Part shown: piece by piece, positions 18,859 through 31,585 of the stretch
Numbering within the stretch: position 1 is the first letter of the stretch
Layout of the letters: each line of letters begins with the position of its first letter
Source: Chrysoperla carnea
Taxonomy: Eukaryota; Arthropoda; Insecta; Neuroptera; Chrysopidae
Direction of reading: 5' to 3'
NCBI RefSeq assembly: GCF_905475395.1
Contig: NC_058338.1
Span: 3,039,001 to 3,103,000 of the forward strand
DNA: 64,000 nucleotides
Notes under the pieces: generated by a model
Databases searched by the model: none
What the model saw: only the letters and a program-made list of their open reading frames with translations
What the model was told of the DNA's origin: nothing
Program-made: the position numbers and the translations under genes

Positions 18859-21297
18859 ATGAATAATCGAACGATTAAATTTAATGATTTCGAATTGATT
18901 TGTCGAATTTGTTTAGAACAAGTAGACAATTTAATTCCAATATTTACAAAAGTATCTTTTGATTCAAAAACATACGGTGACATACTAGAGGAATGCACTT
19001 CAACTCATGTAAGACTTATAAAATCGAAAATCGGCGATGTTACTGACACCATCCACAGACCGATATAATTAGAGACACGGACAATTCGAAATTAACCCGT
19101 GGATCAATGAATGAACGTAATGACAGGGTTAACAAAAAAGCCAAAAACCTTCAGTGCCAACTCCACTCCATTGAAGTTTTGACCAAACCGTGGATCCGTG
19201 AATGAAAGTTTGTGAATTTAAATCCGGGTATCCGTGGCTAACAAAGTCCGGACAACCAATTATTAGAAGGATATAATTGGTCCGTGGATGGTGTCAATAG
19301 ACACGTCGATCGAAAATACCTTTCTAATTTTTACTATTGATTTAGATTTCTTCGGATGATTTGCTACCTAAAAATATATGCATCGAATGTTCTAAATACA
19401 CGGAACAAAGTTATAAATTTAGAAATAAATGTTTAACTTCTGAAAAAATATTACAAACGGTTATCGATAATTTACAAATCAATAATGAACAATCCTTGAA
19501 AACTGAAACTATAAATGAGATTAATGAAAATACGAGGACTTACGAAAGTAAAGATTACCCAATAAACGATAAACAGACTAAAACGAACTGTAAACGGTTG
19601 AATAAAAACGATATAACACGGTATCAATGTGAAAATTGTTCGGAAAACTTTCCGTGTGTAATTGAATTGTACAAACACAATAAAAATATCCATTTAAATA
19701 CAACAATACAATGTCCATTTTGTAAAAAAAAGTTAACTTCGTTAAATGTACTAAAAAATCATTGTACGGAGTCGAATCGTTGCCAGATATGCATGGAAGA
19801 TTGTGGATGTCGAAATAATTTACTCAAACATAAGAAAACTCATAAAATGTGTAATATTTGTGGCAAAAAATTTCAGTACGCTTATCAATATGCGAAACAT
19901 AAAAAGGTAAAAAAAAAACGTTCATACTTCAACCAAGATTACGAACCGATCCAAAAAATTGAGGGTTGCTTGGAGACCTTAAATCTGATTTTTCGTATTC
20001 GGGAAATTAACCCTTTCGTTACCATGTTGGAAAATGACTTTTTACGTTTTCCCTTACGATACTGTTTGCATATCTGTATTTAAAGTATTAATTTAAGAAG
20101 TCAAATACTTGTTTTATTGTTTAAAGAATTAAATATTAAAGCTACTCTAACTTTATGCTTTATGAATTAATTGTAATATAAGTTTGAAAAAGACATACTT
20201 CTGATTTAGTAGTCAACCTAATATGTGCGTACATTACCTTCATATGGTTTGATCAGGATATTTGTTATGACATAACATAAAATTTCCTTGTTCTTTAAAT
20301 TATCTGTATTATGTTTTGGTCCATTTTGCGTTCTATTTGAATGAATAGAACGTAAGATATGGACCAAAAAGCAAAAAAAGTTATTTTTCAAGATGTCGAA
20401 ATAGTTAATTCTTCAAAAACCCCCTATTGAATGAATGAATAAAAAAATCTAGTGTCAAAACTTTTGGGTCTACCCTCTACGATTTACGTGAGTGCTCTGG
20501 ACCAAGAATGTTTTCTTTTTTAGATTCATTCTGGAGAAAGATCACACCTGTGTCCTTATTGTGGAAAAGCATTTACTGAATATGGAAATGCACAAGATCA
20601 TATACGAATTCACACTGGTGAAAAACCATACCATTGTACGCTGTGCGGTATGTTTAAAAATTTATAAAGTTTTGGAGAAAATGGACACCAAAATTTTTTC
20701 AAATAGAAGTTATCATATATCATTCTTACATAAATAATTGTTTCAGTTCTTTTTCCGTTTTTTTTTTTTTTTTTAGATTCTAAATTTAGAGTTAGTTCTG
20801 GTTTAAAAGTTCATTTACTTTCACATTCGAATGAAAGAAACTTTACGTGTGAAACATGTAACGCTTCATATAAAAAATTATCGGATTTAAAGAATCATAT
20901 GGACATCCATAAGAATATACATTTTGATTGCAATCTCTGTGATAAACAATTTAGAACTAAACCACAATTATTAGGTCATCGTCGTGTACATAAAGGTATA
21001 TATCAATTTATTTTATTTACACCATGGTTGGAAAAAAATATTTAAAGAAAGAATAAGCGTTTATAAGTCTTAGAAAACTCTGAATAACTCTGATAAATTT
21101 TAGCTGAACGAAAACATGTTTGTACATATTGTGATAAACGATTTTTGGTAAAAGATAATTTAATTATGCATATACGAACACATACTGGAGAGAAACCATT
21201 TGCTTGTAGCATATGTGGGCGAAAATTTTCCCATAGACAAGCTGTTACTAGACATGAAAAAATCCATGCTCAGAATTCAATATCAGATTCAAATTGA
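18859..21297 (+). CDS. ZAD-type C2H2 zinc-finger protein (5 exons, 415 aa)
   Basis: Exons 18859-19008, 19346-19906, 20524-20647, 20777-20995 and 21104-21297 join in frame with GT-AG introns. The ZAD (about residues 15-90) has [15 protein letters not shown] and [13 protein letters not shown] linker follows, then finger [17 protein letters not shown], two irregular Cys-rich units ([34 protein letters not shown]), [17 protein letters not shown], and canonical fingers in exons 3-5 ([68 protein letters not shown]). Exon lengths 124 and 219 are identical to those of the paralogue at 41449-43696. Likely nuclear transcription factor; insect ZAD factors act in transcription or chromatin organisation, but the target here is unknown. 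Confidence 0.88.
19044..19296. mobile_element. MITE-like element in intron 1 of the ZAD gene
   Basis: TGACACCATCCACAGACC at the left is complementary to GGTCCGTGGATGGTGTCA at the right with one mismatch, and the pairing extends into GATATAATT. The 253-bp element has no reading frame. A related internal phrase (GGATCAGTAAATGAACGCAA) occurs near 61087. Confidence 0.7.
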
Positions 21298-22105
21298 GCT
21301 AAGAATAATTCGAACAACCTTAAAAATTCGAAAATACTAATTTTTCAATATTTATTTTATTTGAATATTTTTCAAATCAATAAAAAAAACATTTTAATAA
21401 AAGGAATTTTATTTGTCAAAACCATCCTTAACCTCAAAGTGAAATGAAACCAGTAGGGTAGAGTTAGAGAGCGTCAGAGGGAGAGGGTGGATAACGGAAT
21501 TCTGACTTGGAAATCGTAATCAGCGACTCTAGAGACTCCCGGGTATACTTTTTTGGCCCATTTTCTTGAACATTTGCAGAATATTGTTGTTTTGGGTAAG
21601 CAGAGGGTGAACTATCCCAGGAGGAAAGTGTATATCGTATTTCTTACTTCGAAATCGAGATCAGTGATCCCAAAAACTAGATCTAGATGACAGCACGGCC
21701 TAAATTGACCACGTGACCTAATTTGACGCTCAAACTCAGCGTCAAACGTCATCATGAAAATACACCTTTACCCTATTAGGTACCATTTTCAGTGGTGGGG
21801 TCTTCGCCTAAAAAATTTGAAAGAAAACTTCTATTTAAATAAAGTTTGAAAATAATGAACAAAAAAAGTATATTTAAAATAAATAAATAAAGTTTTTGAA
21901 ATTGTTAACATTTAGTTTTAGGGTTTTTCAGTATTGTTAAGTTTGTAATTTGTAACTAACTTCAGTAGTGACATTCAAATCTTCACTGACGGTGCAAGTT
22001 TGTAGTTTTGTTATAATAATCTGAATCAGTATATTTTCATTTGTTATTACAATCGTGAGTTAAAATTTTTCATAAAGTTTTCTTTTATTTATTAAAAGTT
22101 TCAAT
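21298..22105. other. Spacer between the ZAD gene and Rpn1
   Basis: AT-rich 3' flank with possible poly(A) signals (AATAAA near 21380 and 21885), then about 600 bp of non-coding DNA leading into the Rpn1 5' UTR. No repeat family was recognised. Confidence 0.35.
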
Positions 22106-25100
22106 ATGCCTGAACAAATAAGTCCTGATAAAAAGCCTACGGCTACAAAAGTTAAAGATGAAAAACAAGAATTGGTATGTGTAAATTAAAAAATGAAGAG
22201 AAAATCAAAAAAAGGTTAATTTTTTCCAAAATTTGTTTTTAGTCTGAAGAAGATAAACAGCTACAAGAAGAATTGGATTTATGTGTGGAACGTTTACAGG
22301 TAATTAAAAGTGTTGGTTATTATTTCACCGGCTTATTTTTCAATAAAAAATCGCGTTTTAAATTTTGTAGAGTATACTCTCTGTGAGTAATTCATTGTAT
22401 TTCAGATAAAAACTGTTCTACTACTTTGTTTACTTCGTTATCTTAATCGTTATTTGTAAAAAACTAGGTTAGGTATCGAATAATTTGTAAGCATTTAATA
22501 TTTTGTGTTCTTAAATAATGAATAAATAGAATAGCTCGATTTTTGTAAAGTTTGGAACTGAAAGATTCTAGAAAAACTATCAGAGTGGAGCAAATTTGCA
22601 ACTTAAAACACGATTTAAAAAAATTTTAGGATACAGAATAGTCGAAGAAAAAAAGCATAGAACTGTCGATTTCGTGAGCAGTAAGACGGATCGGGATACA
22701 GTTTTTTGCCTTCGATTCGTGAGGGCGTCTACAAACTTTGTGAACAAAAGTGGTGTGGGAGAAATGTGAAACTGGAAATTAAATATCGATGGAAATGGAT
22801 CTATTTTGGGTGTTGGAAGGTTTTGGAGGCCGTTAAACTCGAATATGACAACGAAAATGGCCCCCGAGGTACCTGGGGCTCAAGATGGGCAGTATACACA
22901 TCATCTTTTGGAGTTTGACGAAATATAGTACATATTCTCGTAAAACTCCAAGAGACGATGTGTACACTGTCCGTCCTGGACACCAAGTATCTCGGGGGCT
23001 ATTTGCGTTATGATATTCGAGTTCAGTGGCCCCAAAACCCTTGGACAACAAAATACGACACATTTCCATCAATATTTATTTTCCTGAACTGCTCACGAAA
23101 TCAACAGTTGATCAATTTCTAGTGCTTTATTGCTTCTTCGCCTAGAAATTTTCTTAGCTTGAAATTCTCTCTGAAACAAAAGGATTTCGAATCTAATTAG
23201 TATTTTGATTTTCAGGAAGATGATCAATCATTATATTTACCATCATTAGAAATACTTCGATCTCATATTCGAGCATCGACCACATCGATGACCTCCGTTC
23301 CGAAACCATTAAAGTTCATGCGTACCCATTATGACACAATGCAACAGGTCTTCGAAAAAATCAAAGATAAAGAAACGAAAAAGGTATGCGCCAATGTTCT
23401 AAGTGTTCTCTCCATGACAATGGGTGAAAATCGCGAATGCTTAAAATTTAATTTACTGGCGGCACCGAACGACATCTCACAATGGGGTCACGAATACGTT
23501 CGTCATTTAGCTGGTGAAATTGCATGCGAATGGAATGAGTTACCCGATACCCCCGAAAGTGATTATATACGAGAACGTTTGGTTGCGTTAGCCGAACAAA
23601 TTGTACCGTATAATATGTCGCATAATGCTGAAGCCGAAGCATGTGATTTGTTGATGGAAATCGAACATTTGGAGTTACTTTACAAGTACGTCGATGAAAA
23701 TGTTTATCAACGAGTTTGCTTGTATTTGCATTCGTGTGTACCGTATGTTGGAGATTCCGAATATTCGCCATTGTTAAAAACAGCTTTGCGTCTCTTCATA
23801 ATGTTTAAGCAGTATCCGCAAGCGTTGCGTTTAGCCATGCAGTATAATGATCGCTCTTTGATTGAGGAAATTTTCACCAGCTGTACTGATGTGTAAGTAT
23901 TTTTACCCCGACATACCTGGTGTTCTGTTATTGACTGCAGATCGTGGGCCTACAGAATGCAGTCAATAACAGAACACCGTGTATATACAGAATGTTTAAA
24001 CAATTATTTGTGTTTGTTTTTTGTAGAGCAATTAAAAAGCAATTGGCATGTATGCTAGCACGTCAACAAATTTTCATCGAATTGAGCGAAAACACACAGG
24101 ATTACGATGACCTGTTGGAGATCATGTCAAATGCACATCTGAATCATCACTTCTTGAATCTAGCGCGTGAATTAGATATCATGGAACCCAAAACACCCGA
24201 AGACGTTTACAAATCACATTTAGACAGTTCACGACCACCCTTTGGTGGTGGTCAAATTGATTCAGCTCGTCAAAATCTAGCATCCAGTTTTGTGAATGGC
24301 TTTGTAAATGCTGGATTCGGTCAGGATAAATTATTAATGGTTGATGGAAATAAATGGTTGTTTAAGAACAAGGAACATGGGATGATGAGTGCAACTGCAT
24401 CACTTGGACTTGTGTTGTTGTGGGACGTCGATGGTGGTTTGACGCCAATCGATAAATATTTGTACTCGTCCGAGGACTACATCAAGTCTGGAGCGTTGTT
24501 AGCTTGTGGTATAGTTAATTGTGGTGTTCGTAACGAATGCGATCCAGCTCTTGCTTTACTCTCCGATTACGTTCTCCACAACACAATTGTAATGCGTCTA
24601 GGTGCAATATTAGGTTTAGGTCTTGCGTACGCTGGCTCAAATCGTGAAGAAGTTTTATCAATATTAACTCCAGTTTTCTCCGATCCTAAATCTAACATGG
24701 AAGTGATTGGAGTTGCTGGATTAGCTTGTGGAATGATCGCTGTTGGATCGTGTAACAGCGAAATTACGGCCACAATTACACAAACTTTGATGGAGAAATC
24801 TGAATCTGATTTGAAAGATACATATGCGCGATTCTTACCGTTAGGTTTGGGTCTAATACATTTGGGACGCCAAGACGCTGTAGAAGCTTTAATTGCTGCT
24901 TTAGAAGTTATACCAGAACCTTTCAAATCGATGGCCACAACTTTGGTTGAAGTATGTGCTTATGCTGGAACTGGAAATGTATTAAAAATTCAACAATTAC
25001 TTCACATCTGTTCGGAACATTACGAAACTTCTGGCGAAGAATCTTCCACGACCTATTCAGGTGGTGCACCAATTACACATATTGTGAATAGTAAGGATCG

Positions 25101-26307
25101 AGCATCGGCAAAAGAAGCAAAAGAAAAAGCACAACGGGAAAAAGAAGAACGGGAACGTAGCGATCAAAGTAGCAAACAAGCGATTGCGGTGTTGGGAATA
25201 GCTTTAATTAGTATGGGCGAAGAACTGGGATGTGAAATGGCTTTTAGAACGTTCGGACATTTGTTACGATATTGTGAGCCGGTTATACGACGATCTGTTC
25301 CATTGGCTTTGGGTCTGATATCCGTCTCAAATCCAAAATTAACAATTTTAGATACGTTAAGTAAATTTTCGCACGATTCAGATCCAGAAGTAGCGCATAA
25401 TGCAATCTTTGCGATGGGTCTCGTTGGGGCTGGTACAAATAATGCTCGTTTGGCGGCTATGTTACGTCAATTAGCACAATATCATGCAAAAGATCCAAAT
25501 AATTTGTTTATGGTACGAATTGCTCAAGGCTTAGCGCATTTAGGTAAAGGTACATTGACCTTAAGTCCATATCACAGTGATAGACAACTATTGAGTCCTG
25601 TTGCCTTAGCTGGAATTCTAGCGACAATTGTTGGATGTTTAGATGTAAAAAATAGTAAGTACTCATCCAAAATCAGGCTGGCGATCAAATCTAACCTCAA
25701 AAACTTCGCTTTAGTTTCGATTTACCTTCTTGGTATGGAAAGTAGAGATAAGGAGAATCATTTTATAAATCAAAAATTGTCCGTCGAAAAGCATTAAATA
25801 ATGATCGCCATCCTGAAAATTCATGCTTAAACCTTTTTATAATTTAATTTTTGTTTTTTTGCAGTCATTCTTGGAAAATCACACTATTTGCTGTATTCGT
25901 TAGCTGCTGCTATGCAACCAAGAATGCTTGTCACCTTCGATGAGGAATTGAATCCATTGGCTGTACCTGTTCGTGTAGGAATGGTATGTCCAAATTTTTC
26001 ATTATTTAGTATAATACGTCTACATAATTAGAATCAGATTAGGCAATTAGAACGAAATCAGAGCTATTATTGAGGACTCCCGAGTAAAAACATTCATTGA
26101 TGCGACTAAGTGTGTGTTTTGTTTTTACAGGCTGTGGATGTTGTCGGACAAGCAGGACGTCCTAAAACCATAACTGGTTTCCAAACGCACACAACACCTG
26201 TATTATTAGCGTACGGTGAGCGTGCTGAATTAGCTACGGAAGAATATATTCCATTAACACCAATATTGGAAGGTTTTGTTATATTAAGAAAGAATCCAGA
26301 CTTGTAA
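22106..26307 (+). CDS. Rpn1: 26S proteasome non-ATPase regulatory subunit 2 (Rpn1/PSMD2), 6 exons, 908 aa
   Basis: Largest subunit of the proteasome base: a scaffold that docks ubiquitin-like shuttle factors and the deubiquitinase Usp14/Ubp6 beside the ATPase ring. Exons 22106-22174, 22243-22299, 23216-23892, 24027-25654, 25865-25983 and 26131-26307 join in frame to 908 codons plus stop, matching the human length. Diagnostic stretches include [106 protein letters not shown], and the C-terminal [18 protein letters not shown] and [14 protein letters not shown]. Proteasome/cyclosome repeats span about residues 400-780. A charged insert ([18 protein letters not shown]) sits where other species also have a variable Lys/Glu loop. 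No damage was seen. Confidence 0.97.
22651..23131. repeat. Long imperfect inverted repeat in Rpn1 intron 2
   Basis: About 235-bp arms pair across a centre near 22925. The outer ends are AAAGCATAGAACTGTCGATT and TCAATTTCTAGTGCTTT; inner blocks include TTTCGTGAGCAGT with ACTGCTCACGAAAT, and TCGAATATGACAACG with CGTTATGATATTCGA. Identity is moderate, so this is an older foldback or hairpin-forming element. Confidence 0.7.
23919..23978 (+). repeat. Perfect 21-bp stem-loop in Rpn1 intron 3
   Basis: The arm 23919-23939 (GGTGTTCTGTTATTGACTGC plus A) is the exact reverse complement of 23958-23978, around an 18-nt loop. Weaker pairing extends the stem outwards by about 8 positions on each side. The intron is only 134 nt long, and the hairpin fills almost half of it. 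Confidence 0.85.
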
Positions 26308-27719
26308 AGATAAGTGAACAGTTTATTGTTAAGTGCTGTGTGTTTGAATTGGAAGCTTTTCAAGCTTCATTTACAACTTAATAACAAATTTAAATTTAAT
26401 AAATAAATTGTAAGTATTGAATTTCAAATCCCTTCAAAATCCTTTATATAGCAGTGGCAGACTTTTCTCATGAAAAATTTAAAAGGTTTTTGTTAATTTT
26501 TTATGAAAGTATAGGTCGAGTAGGTCCTGTAACTCGAAAATTACGCATTTTTATACCATATATATGTAATATGCAAGGTATATTACGTTTAGTCCCAAGT
26601 TTGTAATCCTTAAAAATATTGATGCTACGAAAAAAATTTTGGTTTAGCATTTTGATCTTTTTAAAATCTTTTAAAAGTTATTTTATTCTATCTGATTTAC
26701 TACATGATATAAACCCCCCTTCAGCCCAATGGCGCGGGAGTTAAAACTAAAAAGTTCAGCTTTAAACCATATAGACGTTTTTTAGGATAATTTTCGGAAG
26801 CCAATGCAAAAAAACGCAAGTCGATATACTCAGCAAACAATTTTTTCAAAGGAATCAAAAATTCTAGATTCATTTTATTGTACTATAATTGTTTATTGGA
26901 GACAATTGGGAACTGACATGGAGGCGTGGCTTAAAAAACATGTAGAAAAATATCTAACACTTTTAAATGTTAAACCCATTTGATAGTTAAAAAAACATTT
27001 TTCGTTTTCTAGTCGTCGTTAGTTGATGAAAATTTATTTATAATTAATGTGGACTTTAATGAAAATTTTTAAACGTTTATTACATGAGGCGTGTTAACTC
27101 AAAAACAAAGATCACAACCTGGCAGTCACATTGAATGTTATGGAAGCGGCAGACAGAATTAGTTGCAAAATAAAATATAATTTTATGAACTTATCACAAA
27201 CTAAAATGTTTGAAGTCTAGAAACTCGAAAAACAAAGATTTTTATAAATCTTACTAATGGAAAGTTATTATTATTGAAAGAATGCCCAAAGTATTACACT
27301 ATTGAGAAAATATTTTATTAATTTATTATTATTATCCTTATACAAATTTAACTCCGAAAAAATTATTATAATATTTATAGTAACAAAAAATTTTCTAATA
27401 ACACTGTACTATCGCCTGCCTTTGGAAATTTATGGAAAACTACATTTAAATTTTTATTTGTTTTACTCTTACAATCTCTAACTGCACAAGTTATTCTATT
27501 TTTTTATTTAACACGTTCTGTAAAAATTCCAACTTCTATTTTTAATTTTATTTATCGATAATTTATTATAAACAATTTATTGCTAATATAAACAGTATTT
27601 ACTTACTCGACAATTGCCTCAATTTGTCAGTTCCTAATATGTATAAATACGTAAAATAAATACATAAAATTAAATTGGAAGTTCAACAAATGCTGTTTAA
27701 AGCAAAATATTAACACAAA
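26308..27719. other. Spacer between Rpn1 and the P450 gene
   Basis: AT-rich and non-coding, 1.4 kb. The beginning is the Rpn1 3' UTR (AATAAATTG near 26398). The last 200 bases are the P450 upstream region. No known repeat or additional gene was recognised. Confidence 0.35.
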
Positions 27720-30700
27720 ATGTTTTTAACATTATTATTAACATGCCTTGTTAATAAAATAATTGCGGTAGTGTTGTTAGTAACAGTGATTGTAGTTAGT
27801 GTAAGGATTTATTTATGGAATTATCTTAGAATGTGTTATTATGCATCCAAACTTCCTGGCCCACCAGCTTATCCAATTATTGGAAATGGAGAATTGTTAT
27901 TTGGATCTCATGAAGGTAAAATATTAAGAAAGTAACACCGACGACAACTAAAGCTTGTTTATCTCTTTTCAGAAGTGTCACATAACTTATTAGATATGTG
28001 TCTTCAGTATCAAAAATCGCTGATACGATTGTGGTTAGGCCCAATACCATTAGTTTTAACATTAGACCCAAGAGCTATTCAAGAAGTCTTAAATAATCCA
28101 AATGCTTTAGAAAAATCATTCGTACATAAAATAGTATGGAACACTACAATGGGAAAATCAATTTTCACATCTGAGGGTATTCCTAAAATTTGATTTATAA
28201 TAAGTTTATTCCTAATTACTTACTTAACTTTTAAAATCTTAGTGCCAGAATGGAAACATCATCGGGGAATTATAGTGAAAGGTTTTAGTCCAATCATTTT
28301 AAAATCATATTTTAAAATATTTGTGGAAAAGATAAATATTTTAAGTGAAAACTTGGATTTCGAATTAAATAAAGAAACATCGTTTGATATATTTAAGTAT
28401 TTATCAAGAACTACTGTGGATTCAGTTTGTGGTAAACTATTTAAGTTTTGAAAACTGTTAGGATACAATTAAAGGATTTAATTTGATTTTAGGATCAACA
28501 ATGGGTGTAAATATTAACTCCCATAAACATAGTGAATCTTACTTTGATGCTACACACAGGTGAATTATTGATTTTAAAATAAATGAAAATTTCCTTGTTT
28601 TTACTAAGATTTCAAACAGCTGTATCTCGTAGCGAAAAGTCATCGAATTTACAATCGAAATAGCTCGTTTGAAAACTTTGAGTACTTTCTTGTTTTGAAA
28701 TCTATTGCTCAAAAATTTTTATCACACTTGCCGCTTTACACAGGAGGTTGCAATTGGTAGAATCGTACCAAAATTCGTATCGAAATTGTTGCTGGCTCAA
28801 ATAAGTCCATCTCCTCATGGCAAGAGCTGGATACTGACAGAGAAGATGAGACATCGTCTCCTCCTCCTCCACCTTGTGACAGCTCCGGCAATTGTCGTGA
28901 TACACTTCCAGGCCCAGGCTTTAATGTTTTGGAAATATTTTAATTGAAATTGAAATATTTGAGTTGACTTTGTTCTTTTGAATTACCTAATTATTTTACC
29001 ATTTCACTTTTCGAAATGTTTAGAGCCAGGTTTATTTAACCATTCATTTCCATAGTAATTATTTATATCTTAAAATTATAAGTCTTGCCTTTTCCAAACT
29101 GAATCGATTTTGTTGAAGATCATCGCCAATTCTTTAGTTTTTTTCGGGTATGGAACCCCAAGCTCGCACTTGAAACATCAAACGTATAACACCCCCTTTT
29201 TTTAGTTCGGGGGTTAAAAACATGCTCAAATGTTTTCAATGTTCGGATTAGTTTTTCAGTAGGCACCAGTTTCCTGTACTCAATGCTAGTTAAGGTGTAG
29301 TTTTTTTTTTCAGACTACTTTATTTCGTGGTAGTAAGACTCTTCAATGTATTTAAAATTCCTACTTTATTTTATCGATTTACAGAAGATTATAAAATAGC
29401 ATCCAAATGCAGTAAAATTGTTCGTGAATTCACTGAAAAAGTAAGTTATGAATTCAGCCAATTAAATCGCAGCCATCGCAGTATTGACAGAATTTAATTT
29501 TAGATTATTGCGGAGAAGAGAAACAAATACGAAAAAATCGATAATAATTTAATTGATGTTAAAGCAAACAAGAAAAATGAATACAAAAAACCATTATTGG
29601 AATTTTTAATGGATTTTACTAAAAATAACGAACAATTCACTGATGCACAACTTCGTGACGAAGTTAACTTCATTATTTTTGCGGTATTTAGGAAAATATA
29701 TCCTCTTTTCCATGGAATTCTTTTAACGGAATGGGTAGAAATTTGAGAGGCTGTGAATTTCTTGCTTGAGAATTTTTTCCTCTACGAAAGTTTTTTTTTT
29801 ATAAACATATGTTTCAGATTTAGTAGGGAACTCAAAAATGAATGTTTTGTATATATTTTCGTACAAACTTTCATCCCTTATTTCACTCTTTTAGGGGATA
29901 AATTTCAAAAAATCATTTCTTAAATGAGACCTATATTATAATATCAAAATCGGAGCTGTTATTGAGGACTACCTAAGAATAGGACTCCTTGAGAGGATTC
30001 CCTATTTTATGTATTCCTTTATCCGATTATTCTATCGCCTTCAAACAATGTTCATAAATTTAAAGCTTGTCACGCATGTAAAAATTTTAAGGTACCCTGA
30101 AACAGCTCAATTATGAAATTTTTCGTAGAGGAAAAAGTTATTAAACAAGACAGTTTCCTCAACAGTCTTCCAGATTAACTGCCATTTTGAAATGCCTATT
30201 AAATTCTATGCTTGACGAGCCTACAAATTTTTCTCACTAGGCTTACGAAACATCAGCAAATGCTCTAAGCTATGTTTTATTAAATTTGGCTGCACACAAG
30301 GACATACAAACTAAAGTGTACAACGAAATATTGGATGTTCTTGGGGAAAATAATGGAGACTCAATCAAATTTGATGATTTACCAAAACTGAAATACATGG
30401 AAATGGTTATTAAAGAATCAATGCGAAGGTACTCAACAGTCCCATTTATGGGAAGGCAGGCGACTCAGGATATCAAAATTGGTAATGTTTAATTCTTTGC
30501 ATTTTTTACGAGTAGTAAAAATTCCGCTCTCGTAATAAAAAACAAAAAGCTAGAGTAATAATATATAAGATTATGCGTTTCTGTAGGTGATTATACAATT
30601 GCAAAAGGTGTCATTATAACAATTCCAATAATAGCTGTACATTTAAATAAAAATTATTGGGAAAATCCACTAAAATTTGATCCAGAACGTTTTACACCAG

Positions 30701-31011
30701 AAAATATAAAAAATCGTCATCCTTACGCTTATATTCCATTTAGTGCTGGTCCAAGAAATTGTATTGGTAAAAATTCCCATAATAACAAATTCGAATTAAA
30801 ATATGCAATTTTTACTTAGATAAGTCAATAAAATTTTGTTCTAGGTATTCGATATGCATGGATCGTTATGAAAATAACTTTAGCCACATTATTAAGTCGA
30901 TACGAATTTCATACCGATTTAAATTTGGATGAATTACGTTTCCAATTTAATGTATCTTTGACATTGGTAAATGGGCATCAGGTGCGAATCACTCCACGGC
31001 AAAATCTTTAA
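27720..31011 (+). CDS. Cytochrome P450, clan 4 (CYP4-like), 9 exons, 516 aa
   Basis: Microsomal haem monooxygenase of the insect CYP4 type; substrates of such enzymes include fatty acids, hydrocarbons and xenobiotics. Exons 27720-27915, 27973-28176, 28243-28431, 28493-28559, 29314-29440, 29504-29683, 30241-30481, 30587-30766 and 30845-31011 join in frame. It has an N-terminal membrane anchor (about 8-30), a proline hinge ([14 protein letters not shown]), the K-helix ExxR (E380-R383 in KESMRR), PERF near the meander, and a haem loop with [10 protein letters not shown] (cysteine 460). The I-helix reads FAAYETSA (about 320-327), with alanine where P450s usually have glycine ((A/G)Gx(D/E)T). Intron 4 (754 nt) holds an antisense LINE piece. 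The reading frame is intact, so the gene is likely functional. Confidence 0.9.
28738..28920 (-). mobile_element. LINE fragment, copy 3 (antisense in P450 intron 4)
   Basis: The minus-strand frame reads [20 protein letters not shown] then [18 protein letters not shown], the zinc-binding C-terminal tail seen at 2738-2870. Neither the LINE 3' terminus nor the RNase H part is present, so this is an internal scrap. Confidence 0.75.
29815..30025. repeat. Decayed part of the GATTCTTTTTGTATATT foldback family
   Basis: In P450 intron 6. It shares the blocks AACTCAAAAATGAATGTTTT-TATATATTTTCGTACAAAC, TTTCATCCCTTATTTCACTC and GCTGTTATTGAGGACTACCTAAG with the elements at 42030-42706 and 51935-52258. A smaller scrap of the same family lies in Rpn1 intron 5 near 26055-26105. 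Confidence 0.55.
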
Positions 31012-31585
31012 GAAGTCATTATTCATATATTTTGTTTTATTGTAATTTTAGAAAGTTCCGAATTAAAATTCAAAAAAACAAACATTCAAACGTGATTTCT
31101 ATTGCATCATTTTACTGATATTTGCAAAAATAATTAGGTCCCCAACATAAAACCGCAAACCTGTTTAGCCCAATTTTATCATTATTTTAAAACAACGTAA
31201 AAATGCTCGGAAGTTATTAACAGATAATATATCGATAGTCTCTGTTATTAATTTCAAAATTAGCATTATTAGAGAGCGCCAAAAAACTGCGTTTAAATAT
31301 CTCAAAATTATAATGTATTTTAAATATTTTTTTACACTTAAATACGGTATGAATTGAATTGAAAATATAAAAAAATACATGAATATTCCCTATTACTTTA
31401 TTTTAATTTTATTTTCTTTCCGCTTTCACGCCAAAACCGCTAATTCTACAGAACAAATTACTCTCAAGTAAGAGCACTGAACAGTGCTCGCACTCTCGTA
31501 GTGTATATCTGAACGCACCCGTAATCAAGTATACCTAACCTGTGCTGTCAATACAGAAACATAAGTAAAATACAAATTTGCTGAT
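31012..31585. other. Spacer between the P450 and a ZAD gene
   Basis: Positions 31271-31392 match the right end of the TAGGGAATATTCATG element of 53488-54076 (GAGAGCGCCAAAAAACTGCG to CATGAATATTCCCTA). A stretch near 31445-31530 resembles the right part of the MITE at 5981. No gene. Confidence 0.55.

Noticed and set aside
22706-23072. Several overlapping frames on both strands in Rpn1 intron 2
   Set aside because: They resemble each other only because the region is an inverted repeat. None has protein features.
23944-25797. A single long Rpn1 frame starting in the intron and ending after exon 4
   Set aside because: The first codons are intron 3 and the last about 48 are intron 4. Splicing at 24027 and 25654 restores the conserved Rpn1 sequence.
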